A stretch of 64,000 bases of DNA, from assembly GCA_944366945.1 (NCBI GenBank), contig CALVWJ010000005.1, positions 81,906-145,905 on the forward strand, in the 5' to 3' direction. The stretch is from an uncultured Clostridia bacterium. GTDB taxonomy: Bacteria; Bacillota; Clostridia; Christensenellales; CAG-138. Positions 17,587 through 26,887 of this stretch are shown here, piece after piece. The translations under genes and the position numbers were made by a program. Numbering within the stretch: position 1 is the first letter of the stretch; every line of letters begins with the position of its first letter. The notes below the pieces were generated by a model. That model was given only the letters and a program-made list of their open reading frames with translations. It did not search any database and was not told where the DNA came from.

Positions 17587-18606
17587 TCACAACACCTCAT
17601 CGAATTTTTTGGTCTTTAGGAAGGAATCCGCAAGCCGGTATGCATTCTCGAAATCGCGGATGGAAGCGATGCTACTCGGGGAATGGATATAGCGGCAAGG
17701 GACGGATATGCCGCCCGCAATGCAGCCGGACAGCGCCTTGTGAATTGCGCCCGCATCCGTGCCGCCGCGCGTGCCCTGGCGCAGCTGGAACGGGATGCCC
17801 GCTTCCTTGGCTGCGCGTTTGAGCGCCTCGAACATCTTGGGTTTTACGATGGTTGCGCCGTCCATAAAGGAAATGGCCGGGCCGCCGCCCACCTTGGTTA
17901 CATGCTCATGCCCCTCGGCCTGCGGCATATCGTTGGCGGTGGTGCCCTCGAGAGCGATCGCCACATCGGGCTTTACATTATAAACAGCCGCCTGTGCTCC
18001 GCGCAGGCCAAGCTCCTCCTGCACGGTAAACACCGCATAAAAATCGCAGGCATAGGTGTTTTTGAGCAGTTCCAGCGCGATTGCGCAGCCCACGCGGTCG
18101 TCCAGCGCCTTCGCCTTCATTCTGTCCTCTCCCAGGCGCTCCCACTTGGTGGTAAAGCATACGTAATCGCCCGGGTTGACATATTTGAGCGCATCGGCCT
18201 TATCCTTTGCGCCGATGTCGATAAACAGCTCGCTGTGCCCGAGCGCGCGGGAAAACTCCTCCTCGCTCTGCAAATGGATCGCTTTTGCGCCGATTACGCC
18301 GGGCACCTCGTTCGGGCCGATCACCACGCGCTTTGAAACCACAACGCGCGGATCGATGCCGCCCGCCTGGTAGGCAAGCAGGCCGTTGTCCATGGCGCCC
18401 CATACGATCATGCCGACTTCATCCATGTGGGCGCAAACCATTACGCGGCGGCCCTCGCCTTTTTTGTGGGCATAAAGGTTCCCCATGGTGTCCACCCAGA
18501 CTTCATCGGCATATTCCTTTGCGATATCGCGGATATACCTGCGCACGCGGCCTTCATCGCCCGATGCGCCATTGAGGTTGCAGAGTGCTTCTAATCGTCC
18601 AAGCAT
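17587..18606 (-). CDS. M42 family metallopeptidase (copy 2)
   Basis: A 339-residue M42 peptidase. Motifs are CAHMDEVG, KALDDRVGC, VQEELGLRG, ALEGTTAND and RYIHSP. The start at 18606 is set by GGGAGG at 7-nt spacing and lies inside the 3' end of copy 1 (16-bp overlap). It is similar in length to its neighbours but clearly divergent in sequence, which suggests subunits of different substrate preference, possibly mixed in one complex. Confidence 0.9.
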   Translation of the reverse strand: MLGRLEALCNLNGASGDEGRVRRYIRDIAKEYADEVWVDTMGNLYAHKKGEGRRVMVCAHMDEVGMIVWGAMDNGLLAYQAGGIDPRVVVSKRVVIGPNEVPGVIGAKAIHLQSEEEFSRALGHSELFIDIGAKDKADALKYVNPGDYVCFTTKWERLGEDRMKAKALDDRVGCAIALELLKNTYACDFYAVFTVQEELGLRGAQAAVYNVKPDVAIALEGTTANDMPQAEGHEHVTKVGGGPAISFMDGATIVKPKMFEALKRAAKEAGIPFQLRQGTRGGTDAGAIHKALSGCIAGGISVPCRYIHSPSSIASIRDFENAYRLADSFLKTKKFDEVL

Positions 18607-19640
18607 AGCGTTTCCTCCCAATCGGCACCGATGTTCGCGGCAACGCCCGCGATCACCTTGGCGCAGTTTTTGAGCGTTTCCTTGGAAATCACCTCAACGC
18701 TCGTGTGCATATACCGGAGCGGCAGGGAAATGAGCCCCGTTGGGATGCCGCCGCGTTCCACCTGCAGCGCCCAGGCGTCCGTGCCCGTGTGCGCAATGCA
18801 CACATCCGTTTCCCACGGGATATTCTGCTCCACCGCGGACGCCTTAATCTTTTCGAACATCTTCGGATGGATGTTGCCCCCGCGGCACACGGAAACCTTA
18901 TCAAATTCCACATAGTCGGTGGGCTTTGCGCCGGGCTGCGGCGCATGGCATACATCCATGGCGATCGCCATATCGGGGTTGATATGATAACCGCCGGCTT
19001 TCGCGCCGCCGCCTGCGGATTCTTCCTGCACGGAAGCGCAGAACACCACGTTGCAGAAAAGCTTATAGTTTTTCAAGATGTCCATGGCCTCCAGCATGCA
19101 GACGATGCAGGCGCGGTCATCGAAGGTTTTCCCTGCGATGAAATCGTTTTTAAGCTCCATGGGCGGGAAGGGGGCAAATGTGACGTTATCCCCAACGCGC
19201 ACAAGCGCGCGCACGCGCTCAGCAGGCAGGCCCGTGTCGCAGACGAGGTCGTCGATCTTATAGGCTTTGTTTTTATCATCCTTGTTGAGCAAGTGCGGCG
19301 GTATTGCGCCGACCACAGCCGGGAGCACTTCGCGGCCGTATACGCGCACCTCGGAACCGGGCAGCACGCGCGGGTCAACGCCTGCAACGGAGCGCAGACG
19401 CAGCATGCCGTTTTCCTCAATCTCCGTGACCATCATGCCCACCTCGTCCATGTGCGCCATGACGAGCAGCGTTGGCCCATCCTGATTGCCGATGCGGCCA
19501 TAAGTATTGCCCATCGGGTCAATCCAGACATCGCTGGTATGGGCGCGGAAATATCCCTGCACGGCGCGGGACACGGCGGCTTCATTGCCCGTCACGCCAG
19601 GAAGCGTCGTGAGATCGGATATTGCCTTGAAAATATCCAT
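18591..19640 (-). CDS. M42 family metallopeptidase (copy 1)
   Basis: A 349-residue M42 peptidase and first gene of the triple operon. Metal motifs are MAHMDEVG, KTFDDRACI, VQEESAGGG, AMDVCHA and RYMHTSVE. The active-site Glu region (QEES) differs from the QEE(V/L)GLRG of the other two copies. AAGGAG lies 10 nt before the ATG. Hairpin-forming sequence lies upstream (about 19745-19774), between this gene and the dipeptidase. Confidence 0.9.
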   Translation of the reverse strand: MDIFKAISDLTTLPGVTGNEAAVSRAVQGYFRAHTSDVWIDPMGNTYGRIGNQDGPTLLVMAHMDEVGMMVTEIEENGMLRLRSVAGVDPRVLPGSEVRVYGREVLPAVVGAIPPHLLNKDDKNKAYKIDDLVCDTGLPAERVRALVRVGDNVTFAPFPPMELKNDFIAGKTFDDRACIVCMLEAMDILKNYKLFCNVVFCASVQEESAGGGAKAGGYHINPDMAIAMDVCHAPQPGAKPTDYVEFDKVSVCRGGNIHPKMFEKIKASAVEQNIPWETDVCIAHTGTDAWALQVERGGIPTGLISLPLRYMHTSVEVISKETLKNCAKVIAGVAANIGADWEETLCLDD

Positions 19641-19922
19641 ACGCTTTGTTCTCCTTTTTCTGGATTTTCAAGCGGGCTTTGCCCGCAGGAAGCCGAGCGA
19701 TCTGCACGCTTGCAGATCCTGTTCTCAACCAATTCGCATTGCACGGTTTTCCGGCCTTGCACAGGCCGAAAAACCGCTCTCTTAACTTTCATTCACACAA
19801 CTTAGCTTTCACTTTTCGTTCGGCTCACATGCCTGCCGTAAAGCTCTCGCTCTGCTTGCAAAAGGCCATCCCGGCCAAGCATGTGCTTTAGAGCTCCATG
19901 GCAGCAGCCTGGCTTATGCGCA

Positions 19923-20894
19923 TTACCCAATGCAGTCTTTGATGACGCGCAGCGCGTTGCCATGGGTAATCAAATCCACCTCACGCGCGGTGAAGGCCTT
20001 GTTGAGTCCCTCTTCAAGCATGGGCAGCCCGGCGCAATCCTTGAATTCCAACGTGGAGCTGATACCGTCGAAGTCCGAACCGAGCGCCACCGTTTCCACG
20101 CCCGCAACATCCGCGATATGCCGCGCATGGCGCACAAGATCCTCCACGCGGGTATATTTTGCGCCTTCCACCAGGAAATCCGCTTCAAAGTTCAAGCCGG
20201 TCACGCCACCTTTGCTTGCAAGGGCGCGGAGCATGTCGTCCGTCAAATTGCGGTAAATGTTGCAGAGCGCCTTTGCATCGGAATGCGAAGCAACAAACGG
20301 CTTTTTCGAATATTTCACCAGATCCCAGAATCCAGCATCCGACATATGCGAAGAATCTGCGATGATGCCAAGCTCGTTCATGCGGGCGAGCGCCTCGATG
20401 CCGAAAGGTTTAAGCCCCTTATCGGGCGCCGTTTTATTCGGGAACCCAAGGCTGTTTTCATGGTTCCAGGTAAGGGTGATCAGCCGCACGCCGCGCGCAT
20501 ACATCGCATCCAAGCGCTCCAGCTTCCCTTCGAGCGGCACGCCATCCTCCACGGTGAGCATTGCGGACATTTTTCCCTCGGCGATATTCTTTTCAATATC
20601 CGCATAGCAACGCACCTGCGTGATTAGGTCAGCATTTTTTGCCATCTCCGCATCAAAGCAATCCGCCGTTTTCTCGAAATATTCCCAGGGCCCGATCTCT
20701 TCCCCAGTCGCGGCGTCATGCGCCGGCGTAGGAATATAGAGCGCAAAGCATTGCAAAAGGCTTCCCCCCTCGCGCATGCGCAGCAAATCCAGGTGGCAGT
20801 CGTTGCTGCGCAGGTTCTTCTTGCCGCAGCTGCGGTAAACCTCGCAGGCTACCGTATCGCAATGCAAATCAACAAAGCGCATCTTGCTCATCAT
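19923..20894 (-). CDS. Membrane dipeptidase family (M19)
   Basis: A 323-residue zinc dipeptidase of the renal dipeptidase family, cleaving dipeptides and often tolerating a D-residue at the C-terminal side. Motifs are FVDLHCDT (HxD), the bridging Glu in LTVEDGVPL, DSSHMSDAGFWD, VASHSDAKAL and LGSDFDG. No signal peptide is visible, so it is probably cytosolic. AAAGGA precedes two adjacent ATGs. It lies between the amidase gene and the M42 operon on the same strand. Confidence 0.93.
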   Translation of the reverse strand: MMSKMRFVDLHCDTVACEVYRSCGKKNLRSNDCHLDLLRMREGGSLLQCFALYIPTPAHDAATGEEIGPWEYFEKTADCFDAEMAKNADLITQVRCYADIEKNIAEGKMSAMLTVEDGVPLEGKLERLDAMYARGVRLITLTWNHENSLGFPNKTAPDKGLKPFGIEALARMNELGIIADSSHMSDAGFWDLVKYSKKPFVASHSDAKALCNIYRNLTDDMLRALASKGGVTGLNFEADFLVEGAKYTRVEDLVRHARHIADVAGVETVALGSDFDGISSTLEFKDCAGLPMLEEGLNKAFTAREVDLITHGNALRVIKDCIG

Positions 20895-20941
20895 AATCCA
20901 TCCTTTCTCTCATGCAATTTTAAGTTAAACCTTTGCCGCGT

Positions 20942-21508
20942 TTATCGTCCAAGCGCTGCGCGTACGGCAGCACGGAAATCATCCATGGTGCGGTTGTGGA
21001 ACTTCCACCAGTGCTCCGGGTCAAGATGGCCGGAGGCCGTGCCGCGCGCATAGCCTTCGCTGTGGCTTAGAATCTCTTCCACGGAGATGGTCGGGAATTT
21101 CCCCATCAAGAAAACGCAGAGCTCCACAGCGTTCTTCCAGATCTTATCGAAATATGGCTGCTGCGCTGCCGCGTCGTAGCCGATGATGTCAAATTCCGTC
21201 CAATACGCCATATGCGGCGGTTCGCAGATCTCAACGCCAATATGGTCGTTGTTGTCGGTGCCGCCCGCATGCCAGCCGCGCATGTCCCAGGGCAGATACT
21301 GCATGACCCCTTCATCATCCAAAAATGCATGCACGCACACTTGTCGCCCATTCTGTTCGCTTGCGGGCTTATTCCAAAGGGGGAACCAATCCGCCGCGCG
21401 CACGCCCGGCTCTGCGGTGCTGTGAATCGTAATCCCGCGCGGCACGATCATGCGGCCGGCCTTGTAGCAATCGTTCTCCGTCATCAATTTGGTGACGATC
21501 TTTACCAT
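20942..21508 (-). CDS. N-acetylmuramoyl-L-alanine amidase (Amidase_2 fold)
   Basis: A 188-residue PGRP-like zinc amidase. ITIHST carries the first His ligand (His28). GWHAGG and GHLDPEHWW supply the later ligand and catalytic region. No secretion signal or wall-binding repeats are visible, so a role in recycling of imported muropeptides, or a phage-lysin origin, is possible. The following M19 dipeptidase gene is 47 bp away and would act on the released peptides. AAGGAGG precedes the ATG. Confidence 0.87.
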   Translation of the reverse strand: MVKIVTKLMTENDCYKAGRMIVPRGITIHSTAEPGVRAADWFPLWNKPASEQNGRQVCVHAFLDDEGVMQYLPWDMRGWHAGGTDNNDHIGVEICEPPHMAYWTEFDIIGYDAAAQQPYFDKIWKNAVELCVFLMGKFPTISVEEILSHSEGYARGTASGHLDPEHWWKFHNRTMDDFRAAVRAALGR

Positions 21509-21566
21509 GTTCCCTTCCTCCTTATGAGATTTTAAATTTACTATGGTCGTTGCTTTTTCTTCGCCT

Positions 21567-22496
21567 TTATTTCCCGCTCTCCACCTGCGGCGCTGGCTTT
21601 TTCTTTTTCAGCAGCTCCGGCGCAAGCTGCGCCAGAATGATGGCGGCAAACACGAGCACGCAGCCAAGCAGTTCCCTTAGCGTGAGTTTTTCCTGCAGCA
21701 ACACCCATCCTGCAAGCACCGCAAACACGCTCTCAAGGCTCATCAGAAGCGAAGCCATAGTAGGGCTCGTGTTCTTCTGCGCAATGATCTGCAGCGTATA
21801 CCCAACGCCCGAAGAAAGCACGCCCGCATACAGGATGGGAAGCCACGCAGAAAGGATGTCCTCGAGGTTCGGCTTTTCAAAGAGGAACATTGCAATCGCG
21901 CAAAGCACGGCGCAGGTAAAAAACTGGATGCAGGACATGCGCACGCCATCCACATATGGGGTGAAGTGATCGATTACAAGGATATGGATGGAGAAGCAGC
22001 ATGCGCATGCCAGCACGAGCAGGTCACCTTTGCTGATGGTAAACGCTTCCGTGATGCACAAAAGGTACATGCCCGCCGCCGCAATCAGCACGCTCAGCCA
22101 TACGAGAAGCGGCACTTTTTTCTTTAGGAAAATGCCGAGGATCGGCACGATGATGATATAGAGCGCAGTAATGAAGCCTGCTTTGCCCACCGTGGTATAT
22201 CCGATGCCGATCTGTTGCAGGGAGCTTGCAACCGCAAGCGCCGTGCCGCAGCAGATGCCGCCGATTACAAGCTTTTTCTTATCCTGCGGCGGCTTGGGGA
22301 CGGCAAGGCGCGCGTTGCGCCGGTCAAAAAAGAAGATCACCGGCAAAAGCGCAACGCCGCCAACAAACGAGCGCACGGCGTTGAAGGTGAACGAGCCGAT
22401 TTCATTTCCGGCATGCTGCGCCACGAAGGCGACGCCCCAGATGAGGGCAGTTAAAACGAGGAGAAGGTTGCTCTGAAGCGTTTTCTTGTTGTTCAT
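21567..22496 (-). CDS. EamA-family (DMT) transporter
   Basis: A 309-residue membrane protein with ten hydrophobic helices in two EamA repeats (first near ALIWGVAFVAQHAG, second near AGVLSSGVGYTLQIIAQK). It is probably a metabolite or amino-acid exporter of unknown substrate. The C-terminal tail is short and lysine-rich. SD AAAGGA precedes the ATG. It is upstream of the amidase gene on the same strand with 58 bp between, so co-transcription is possible. Confidence 0.9.
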   Translation of the reverse strand: MNNKKTLQSNLLLVLTALIWGVAFVAQHAGNEIGSFTFNAVRSFVGGVALLPVIFFFDRRNARLAVPKPPQDKKKLVIGGICCGTALAVASSLQQIGIGYTTVGKAGFITALYIIIVPILGIFLKKKVPLLVWLSVLIAAAGMYLLCITEAFTISKGDLLVLACACCFSIHILVIDHFTPYVDGVRMSCIQFFTCAVLCAIAMFLFEKPNLEDILSAWLPILYAGVLSSGVGYTLQIIAQKNTSPTMASLLMSLESVFAVLAGWVLLQEKLTLRELLGCVLVFAAIILAQLAPELLKKKKPAPQVESGK

Positions 22497-22540
22497 ATGT
22501 GTGGTTCCTTTTGAAAAATGGGCGCCTTTTCATAAACAAT

Positions 22541-22570
22541 ACGCCGCTTGTATTGTATCACAAGCGGCGT
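22541..22570 (-). terminator. Terminator after the nucleoside phosphorylase gene
   Basis: 11-bp stem ACGCCGCTTGT / ACAAGCGGCGT with an 8-nt loop. On the minus strand it is followed by ATTGTTTAT. It separates the phosphorylase from the EamA gene. Confidence 0.65.
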
Positions 22571-22606
22571 GTTCCCGCAATTCGTGCAGGAAAAAATGGG
22601 TATGTT

Positions 22607-23452
22607 TTAAGCTTTGCCCTGTGCAAAGCAGGCGTAGAGGATTTTGGGGAACACGGTTGCGCGCACGCGCTTGCGGTAAGCGCGCTCCTCCGCTTCCCGC
22701 CCGCCCAGGAGCGATTTGTTTTGCAAGGCGTTATCGCTCACGCTGAAAAGTGCCGCCATGCGGTAGCCCGCAAGCTCGGCCGCACGGAATACAGCGGCCG
22801 TTTCCATCTCCACTGTGTTGCAGCCAAGCGCAAGGATTGCATCGATGCGGGAAAACTGCGCAAAAATGGTATCGATGCTGAAGTTCCGTGCCGTATGGAA
22901 CCCAACGCCCTCTTCCCCGGCGATGCGCTTTGCCGCTTGGATGAGCCGCCCATTGAGCGCTGCATCCGGGTAGGCCCGCATGCCGAATGGATTGTTTTCT
23001 GCAAGCGATCCGGGAAGCAAGTAGCGGCTCGCTCCATCCCCGCAGACGGAAAATTCCGGCACAACGATATCTCCGAGGCGCATCGCGGGGTCAAGCGCGC
23101 CCACCGAACCGATGAACAGGCATTCCTCGCAGGCCGTAAGCCCAAGGGAAAGCGCGGCATCCATGCACACCGGCGCGCCGATATGCGTTTTGATGAACGT
23201 GACCGCTTCGCCTTTCGGGGGCGTTACATCCCACACCATGATTTCCGCATTGGGCACGGGTGAAAGGTATTCCGCCCGCCCAAAGGCTTCCGGCGCGAAC
23301 ATGGAAGGCTCCCACCAGGGAGCGAGGATCACCCGGCGGCGGATACACGAAGCCGGCACGCCAAGCCCCTCCTCCGCGGCACCCTCGAGCGTCCCGCCAT
23401 AGCGCGCCATGCCATCCAGCATGGTTTGATATAGGGCGTGATGTTTTTTCAT
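22607..23452 (-). CDS. Nucleoside phosphorylase family protein
   Basis: A 281-residue protein of the PNP/UDP phosphorylase (NP-I) superfamily, splitting nucleosides with phosphate. Supporting motifs are IGSVGALDPAMRLGDIVVP for phosphate and ribose binding and NTVEMETAAVFRAAELAG, the conserved E-M-E ribose contact. Base specificity is not clear. The ATG at 23452 follows AAGGAGG. A further upstream ATG has no site. Confidence 0.88.
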   Translation of the reverse strand: MKKHHALYQTMLDGMARYGGTLEGAAEEGLGVPASCIRRRVILAPWWEPSMFAPEAFGRAEYLSPVPNAEIMVWDVTPPKGEAVTFIKTHIGAPVCMDAALSLGLTACEECLFIGSVGALDPAMRLGDIVVPEFSVCGDGASRYLLPGSLAENNPFGMRAYPDAALNGRLIQAAKRIAGEEGVGFHTARNFSIDTIFAQFSRIDAILALGCNTVEMETAAVFRAAELAGYRMAALFSVSDNALQNKSLLGGREAEERAYRKRVRATVFPKILYACFAQGKA

Positions 23453-23776
23453 AGCTGCCTCCTTTTTATGCTTTGGCATCCGCAATGCCTGCACGCGCCG
23501 TTTCTTGCCCCAAACGGGCGCATTGTGAACGGAATACTGGAATCAAGAAAGGCGGCCAAAGGCCGCCTTGGGCTGTCAAAGCGCCCCGAAAGGCTTAAGG
23601 GTTCCATGGCACTGGCGGTAAAGCGGCAATGCGCTGCCCTTGCAACGCCGCGCTCGGCCGCGAGGCGCTTGCCTTTAGGCGCATGCAGGGCAGCACGTCA
23701 ATGCGCGCTCCATTCGCAAAAGGCTGCACAGCGCAACGTCTTTTTCCCGCGCGTTGTGTCCTTCCTTCGTGAGAGA
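23453..23776. other. Intergenic with terminator hairpin
   Basis: No credible gene. A 9-bp stem AAGGCGGCC-AAA-GGCCGCCTT at 23549-23569 is followed on the minus strand by TTCTTG. It may terminate the acyl-CoA ligase operon. Confidence 0.45.
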
Positions 23777-25534
23777 TCACGCCTGTGCGCTCTTTTTAAG
23801 CTCTTCCTCTTCAAGGATGCGGTAAGCGACCTTGCCCACGAGCGTTTTGGGGAGCTCTGCGCGGAACTCGATGTCATAGGGCATGGCATATTTTGCAACA
23901 TGCTTGCGGCAGTAGGCGATGAGCTCCTGCTTGGTTTCTTCCGACGCTTCAAAGCCGGGCTTGAGCATCACAAACGCCTTTACCTTCTGCATCTTAAGGG
24001 GATCCGGCACGCCGATGACGCAGCTCATGTGCACCGCGTCGTGCGCATCAAGGATGTTCTCAATCTGGGAAGGATATACATTATAACCGCTCGTTACGAT
24101 CATGCGCTTGATACGCTGGCGGAAATAGATGAAACCATCCTCATCCATCCGGCCCAAGTCGCCCGTATGCACCCAGGTCATGCCGTCCGCATGCGTGCGC
24201 AGGGTGTTCGCCGTCTCCTCCGGATGGCCGACGTACTCCATCATGACCGTGGGCCCTGCAAGGCAGATTTCGCCCTCCTCGCCATAGGGGAGCTCTTCCT
24301 CCGTGCCAACGCGGACGATCTTATAGAACGTATCCGGGAAGGGAATTCCGATGCTCCCCTCGCGGGACATATGATACGGGGTTAGGCAGCTTGCCGTCAC
24401 GCATTCGGTTGTTCCATAGCCCTCGCGCACCTCGATGGTGGCTTTGTGCTCCTTGAGGAACTTGTCAAAGCGCTTTTTGAGCTCAACGGAGAGCGAATCG
24501 CCGCCGGAGAACACGCCTTTCAAGCAGGAAAGGTCAAGATCCTCCAGGTTCGGGATACGCAGCAGTGCCTCGTACAGGGTTGGCACACCCGCGATGAAGT
24601 TGGGCTTATGCTTTTTCAAAAGCTCAGCATACGTCTGCGGCGTAAAGCGCGGGATGAGGATGCAGCGGCCGCCGTTGACGAGCATGGAATGAATGCTCAC
24701 GCCGAGGCCGAAACCGTGGAACATGGGCATGATGGCAAGCATCTTATCGCCGGGCACAAACATCGGGTTTGTTGCAACGATCTGCGCGCCGAGCGCGTTA
24801 AAATTGCGGTTGGAAAGCAGGATGCCCTTTGTTACGCCCGTGGTGCCGCCGCTGTAGAGGATGACGGCGCCATCCTCCGCCTTGCGCGGGCGGATATAGT
24901 TGCCGCGGAACTGCGCACCGTTTTTGAGGAACTGCTTCCAGAACAGAACGGGCGCATCCTTGGGTACGGGCGGGTATTTGCGGCCTTCGGTGAGCTTGTA
25001 GCCCAGCTTCATGACGGGGTTGAGCGCATCCGCCACGCTCGTGATGATAAGATGCGGCAGATCCACATTGGGCCGAATCGCCTCAAATTTACCATAGAAC
25101 TGATCGAGCGTGATCGCAGCTACGCTGCCGGATTCCTTGATGTAGAATTCGATCTCGCCCTCGCTGGAAAGCGGATGGATCATGTTGGCGATTGCCCCAA
25201 CAAGGTTTACCGCATAGAACATCACGACCGTCTGCGGCACATTGGGCATGCAGATGGTAACCCGGTCGTTCTCGCGCACGCCCATGGCCATGAGCGCACG
25301 GGCGCAGGCGCGGATCTCTTCTTCCGCCTTTTTGTAGGTGGTTTTGCTGCCCATGAAATCCCAGGCGGTATAGTCAGGATATTGTTCTGCGATCTCGAAC
25401 ACGGCTTCCGCCATGGTCTTATCGGAATAGGAAAGCGTTGCGGGAACGGTATCATAGAAGCGCAGCCAGGGTGCTTTCACGGGGATGTTTTCCGGGTTCT
25501 GGGCAGCTGCCGTAGTTGTAGTATAATTGCTCAT
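23777..25534 (-). CDS. AMP-dependent acyl-CoA synthetase/ligase
   Basis: A 585-residue adenylate-forming enzyme that activates a carboxylic acid to acyl-AMP and then acyl-CoA. The P-loop is ILYSGGTTGVTKG. Others are GYGTTECV (A5), WVHTGDLGRMDEDGFIYF (A7-A8) and the A10 lysine in LPKTLVGKVAYR. The pattern is of a medium/long-chain fatty acid ligase. It follows a CAT-fold acyltransferase gene by only 5 bp. The two likely form an acyl-activating and acyl-transferring pair, perhaps in lipid or secondary-metabolite acylation. Confidence 0.9.
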   Translation of the reverse strand: MSNYTTTTAAAQNPENIPVKAPWLRFYDTVPATLSYSDKTMAEAVFEIAEQYPDYTAWDFMGSKTTYKKAEEEIRACARALMAMGVRENDRVTICMPNVPQTVVMFYAVNLVGAIANMIHPLSSEGEIEFYIKESGSVAAITLDQFYGKFEAIRPNVDLPHLIITSVADALNPVMKLGYKLTEGRKYPPVPKDAPVLFWKQFLKNGAQFRGNYIRPRKAEDGAVILYSGGTTGVTKGILLSNRNFNALGAQIVATNPMFVPGDKMLAIMPMFHGFGLGVSIHSMLVNGGRCILIPRFTPQTYAELLKKHKPNFIAGVPTLYEALLRIPNLEDLDLSCLKGVFSGGDSLSVELKKRFDKFLKEHKATIEVREGYGTTECVTASCLTPYHMSREGSIGIPFPDTFYKIVRVGTEEELPYGEEGEICLAGPTVMMEYVGHPEETANTLRTHADGMTWVHTGDLGRMDEDGFIYFRQRIKRMIVTSGYNVYPSQIENILDAHDAVHMSCVIGVPDPLKMQKVKAFVMLKPGFEASEETKQELIAYCRKHVAKYAMPYDIEFRAELPKTLVGKVAYRILEEEELKKSAQA

Positions 25535-25539
25535 AAAAC

Positions 25540-26415
25540 TTAATACGCGACCTCCTGATTCGCGGGAAGCTCCAGCAGCTCCGGGTTTTGCAGAAGATGC
25601 TTGAGGAGCCGGATGGATTTGGAATAATAGTAGCCGTCTGCAATCCGCTCATCGAGCGTGATGCCCAGTTTGAGCATTTCATGCATTTCGACGTTGCCCT
25701 CCGCATCGTACACGGGCGCAAGGCGCTTCTCCCCGATGGTAGCAAACAGGGAATTGGTGCCCCAGTTGTTCAAGTGATGATATGCGGCATTGAGCTTGAT
25801 GGAACCAAGGTTTGAGATGAAGATCGTGGCATAATTGGGATCCGTTTTCACAAGCGAAAGCGGCACGCGGCCATAATAGTCCAGCCTGTGCAGAATCTTG
25901 ATGATAATGCGCAGGATCCAACGCGGGAATTTGAGCAGCATATCCATGCCATCCGTAGAATTATCGGTAGCGTTGGTGCCGCGGTAGGTATAAATCTCCT
26001 TGTAGAGCTTCTGGTGTACGTCGTCGATGGTATCCTCCGGGTCAAAATAGAGGAACGCAAGGGATTCATGCGATTCATCATTGAACTGCTTTTTGATCAC
26101 AAACGACGCTGTGAGGCAATTGCGCATATACATGCGGTTGCCCTGCACGAAGCGGTTCATCCGCGGGCGCAGCGTGACCGTTTTCACGAACGCCGCAAGA
26201 ATGGCATGGAAAAACGTATACTTGAATTCGGGATCCTGCTGGTTTTTCTTCTCGAGGAACGCGTTGAGGTTGGTAAGGTCGATTTCTTCCTCGATGAAGG
26301 CTTCATTATCGGCGCGGTTCGGAAACAGGTAGGGCGTAAACCCGTGCATTGCATCGAGGTCACGCAACCAGTACCCGTCCCGGCGGTCGCCGCTCCGCCG
26401 TTTTCGGGCTTCCAT
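25540..26415 (-). CDS. CAT-fold acyltransferase (2-oxoacid dehydrogenase E2-like)
   Basis: A 291-residue protein resembling the catalytic domain of E2/chloramphenicol acetyltransferases, with no lipoyl or subunit-binding domain. ATIFISNLGSIKL and NSLFATIGEKR match the E2 core. The C-terminal active-site motif, usually HRxxDG, reads DERIADGYYY, so the catalytic His position is Glu. This suggests altered chemistry or a structural role. The ATG at 26415 follows GGAGG at 10 nt. It is tightly linked to the acyl-CoA ligase downstream. Confidence 0.78.
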   Translation of the reverse strand: MEARKRRSGDRRDGYWLRDLDAMHGFTPYLFPNRADNEAFIEEEIDLTNLNAFLEKKNQQDPEFKYTFFHAILAAFVKTVTLRPRMNRFVQGNRMYMRNCLTASFVIKKQFNDESHESLAFLYFDPEDTIDDVHQKLYKEIYTYRGTNATDNSTDGMDMLLKFPRWILRIIIKILHRLDYYGRVPLSLVKTDPNYATIFISNLGSIKLNAAYHHLNNWGTNSLFATIGEKRLAPVYDAEGNVEMHEMLKLGITLDERIADGYYYSKSIRLLKHLLQNPELLELPANQEVAY

Positions 26416-26887
26416 TTTTATGAGTCCTCCATAAATAAAAAGTATAATGCCTTGGCGTTTGTCGCCCGTATACAGGAAAAAAATAAAATAGGCCTCCTGT
26501 ACACATATTATAACAGTTTGATTATATTCCAAAAAACGCAAAAAAGCAAATCCGCCTTTCGGAGGGCCAAGCCAGCGCGCGCCAAAGTTTCGATGCTCCC
26601 TCTCAAAAGCATCTGTTCGCCTGGCATCATTTGCTTCGTGCTGCGCAGGCATCCCCATAGGAGAACAAATGTGGCAAAAGCGGCACTGCTGTGCGCAAGG
26701 CTGACGGATGCTGCAAAACACACAGGGATACCGCCTGCGGTATCCCTGTGTTGTGGGCACGGTTGGCTGCCGCTATGCGCATGAGGTATGCGGCGCACCA
26801 CAGGCAGCCGCCAAAGGCTGCCTGCTTTCTCCTTTGCCCGTTTGCGTGAAGGGCAGGTGGGGAGCTCCCAGTGTTCCGAAAAGCCGT
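26416..26887. other. Intergenic: promoter region of the acyltransferase operon
   Basis: No credible gene in 470 bp. On the minus strand TGTTATAAT (complement of 26503-26511) is a good extended -10 for the acyltransferase-ligase operon, with a poor -35. The right half has the terminator of the M20D gene and otherwise unremarkable sequence. Confidence 0.45.
26715..26751 (-). terminator. Terminator after the M20D hydrolase gene
   Basis: Perfect 15-bp stem (26720-26734 and 26737-26751) with a 2-nt spacer at the centre, so the real loop is larger. On the minus strand it is followed by GTTTTGC, about 140 bp past the stop. Confidence 0.7.
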
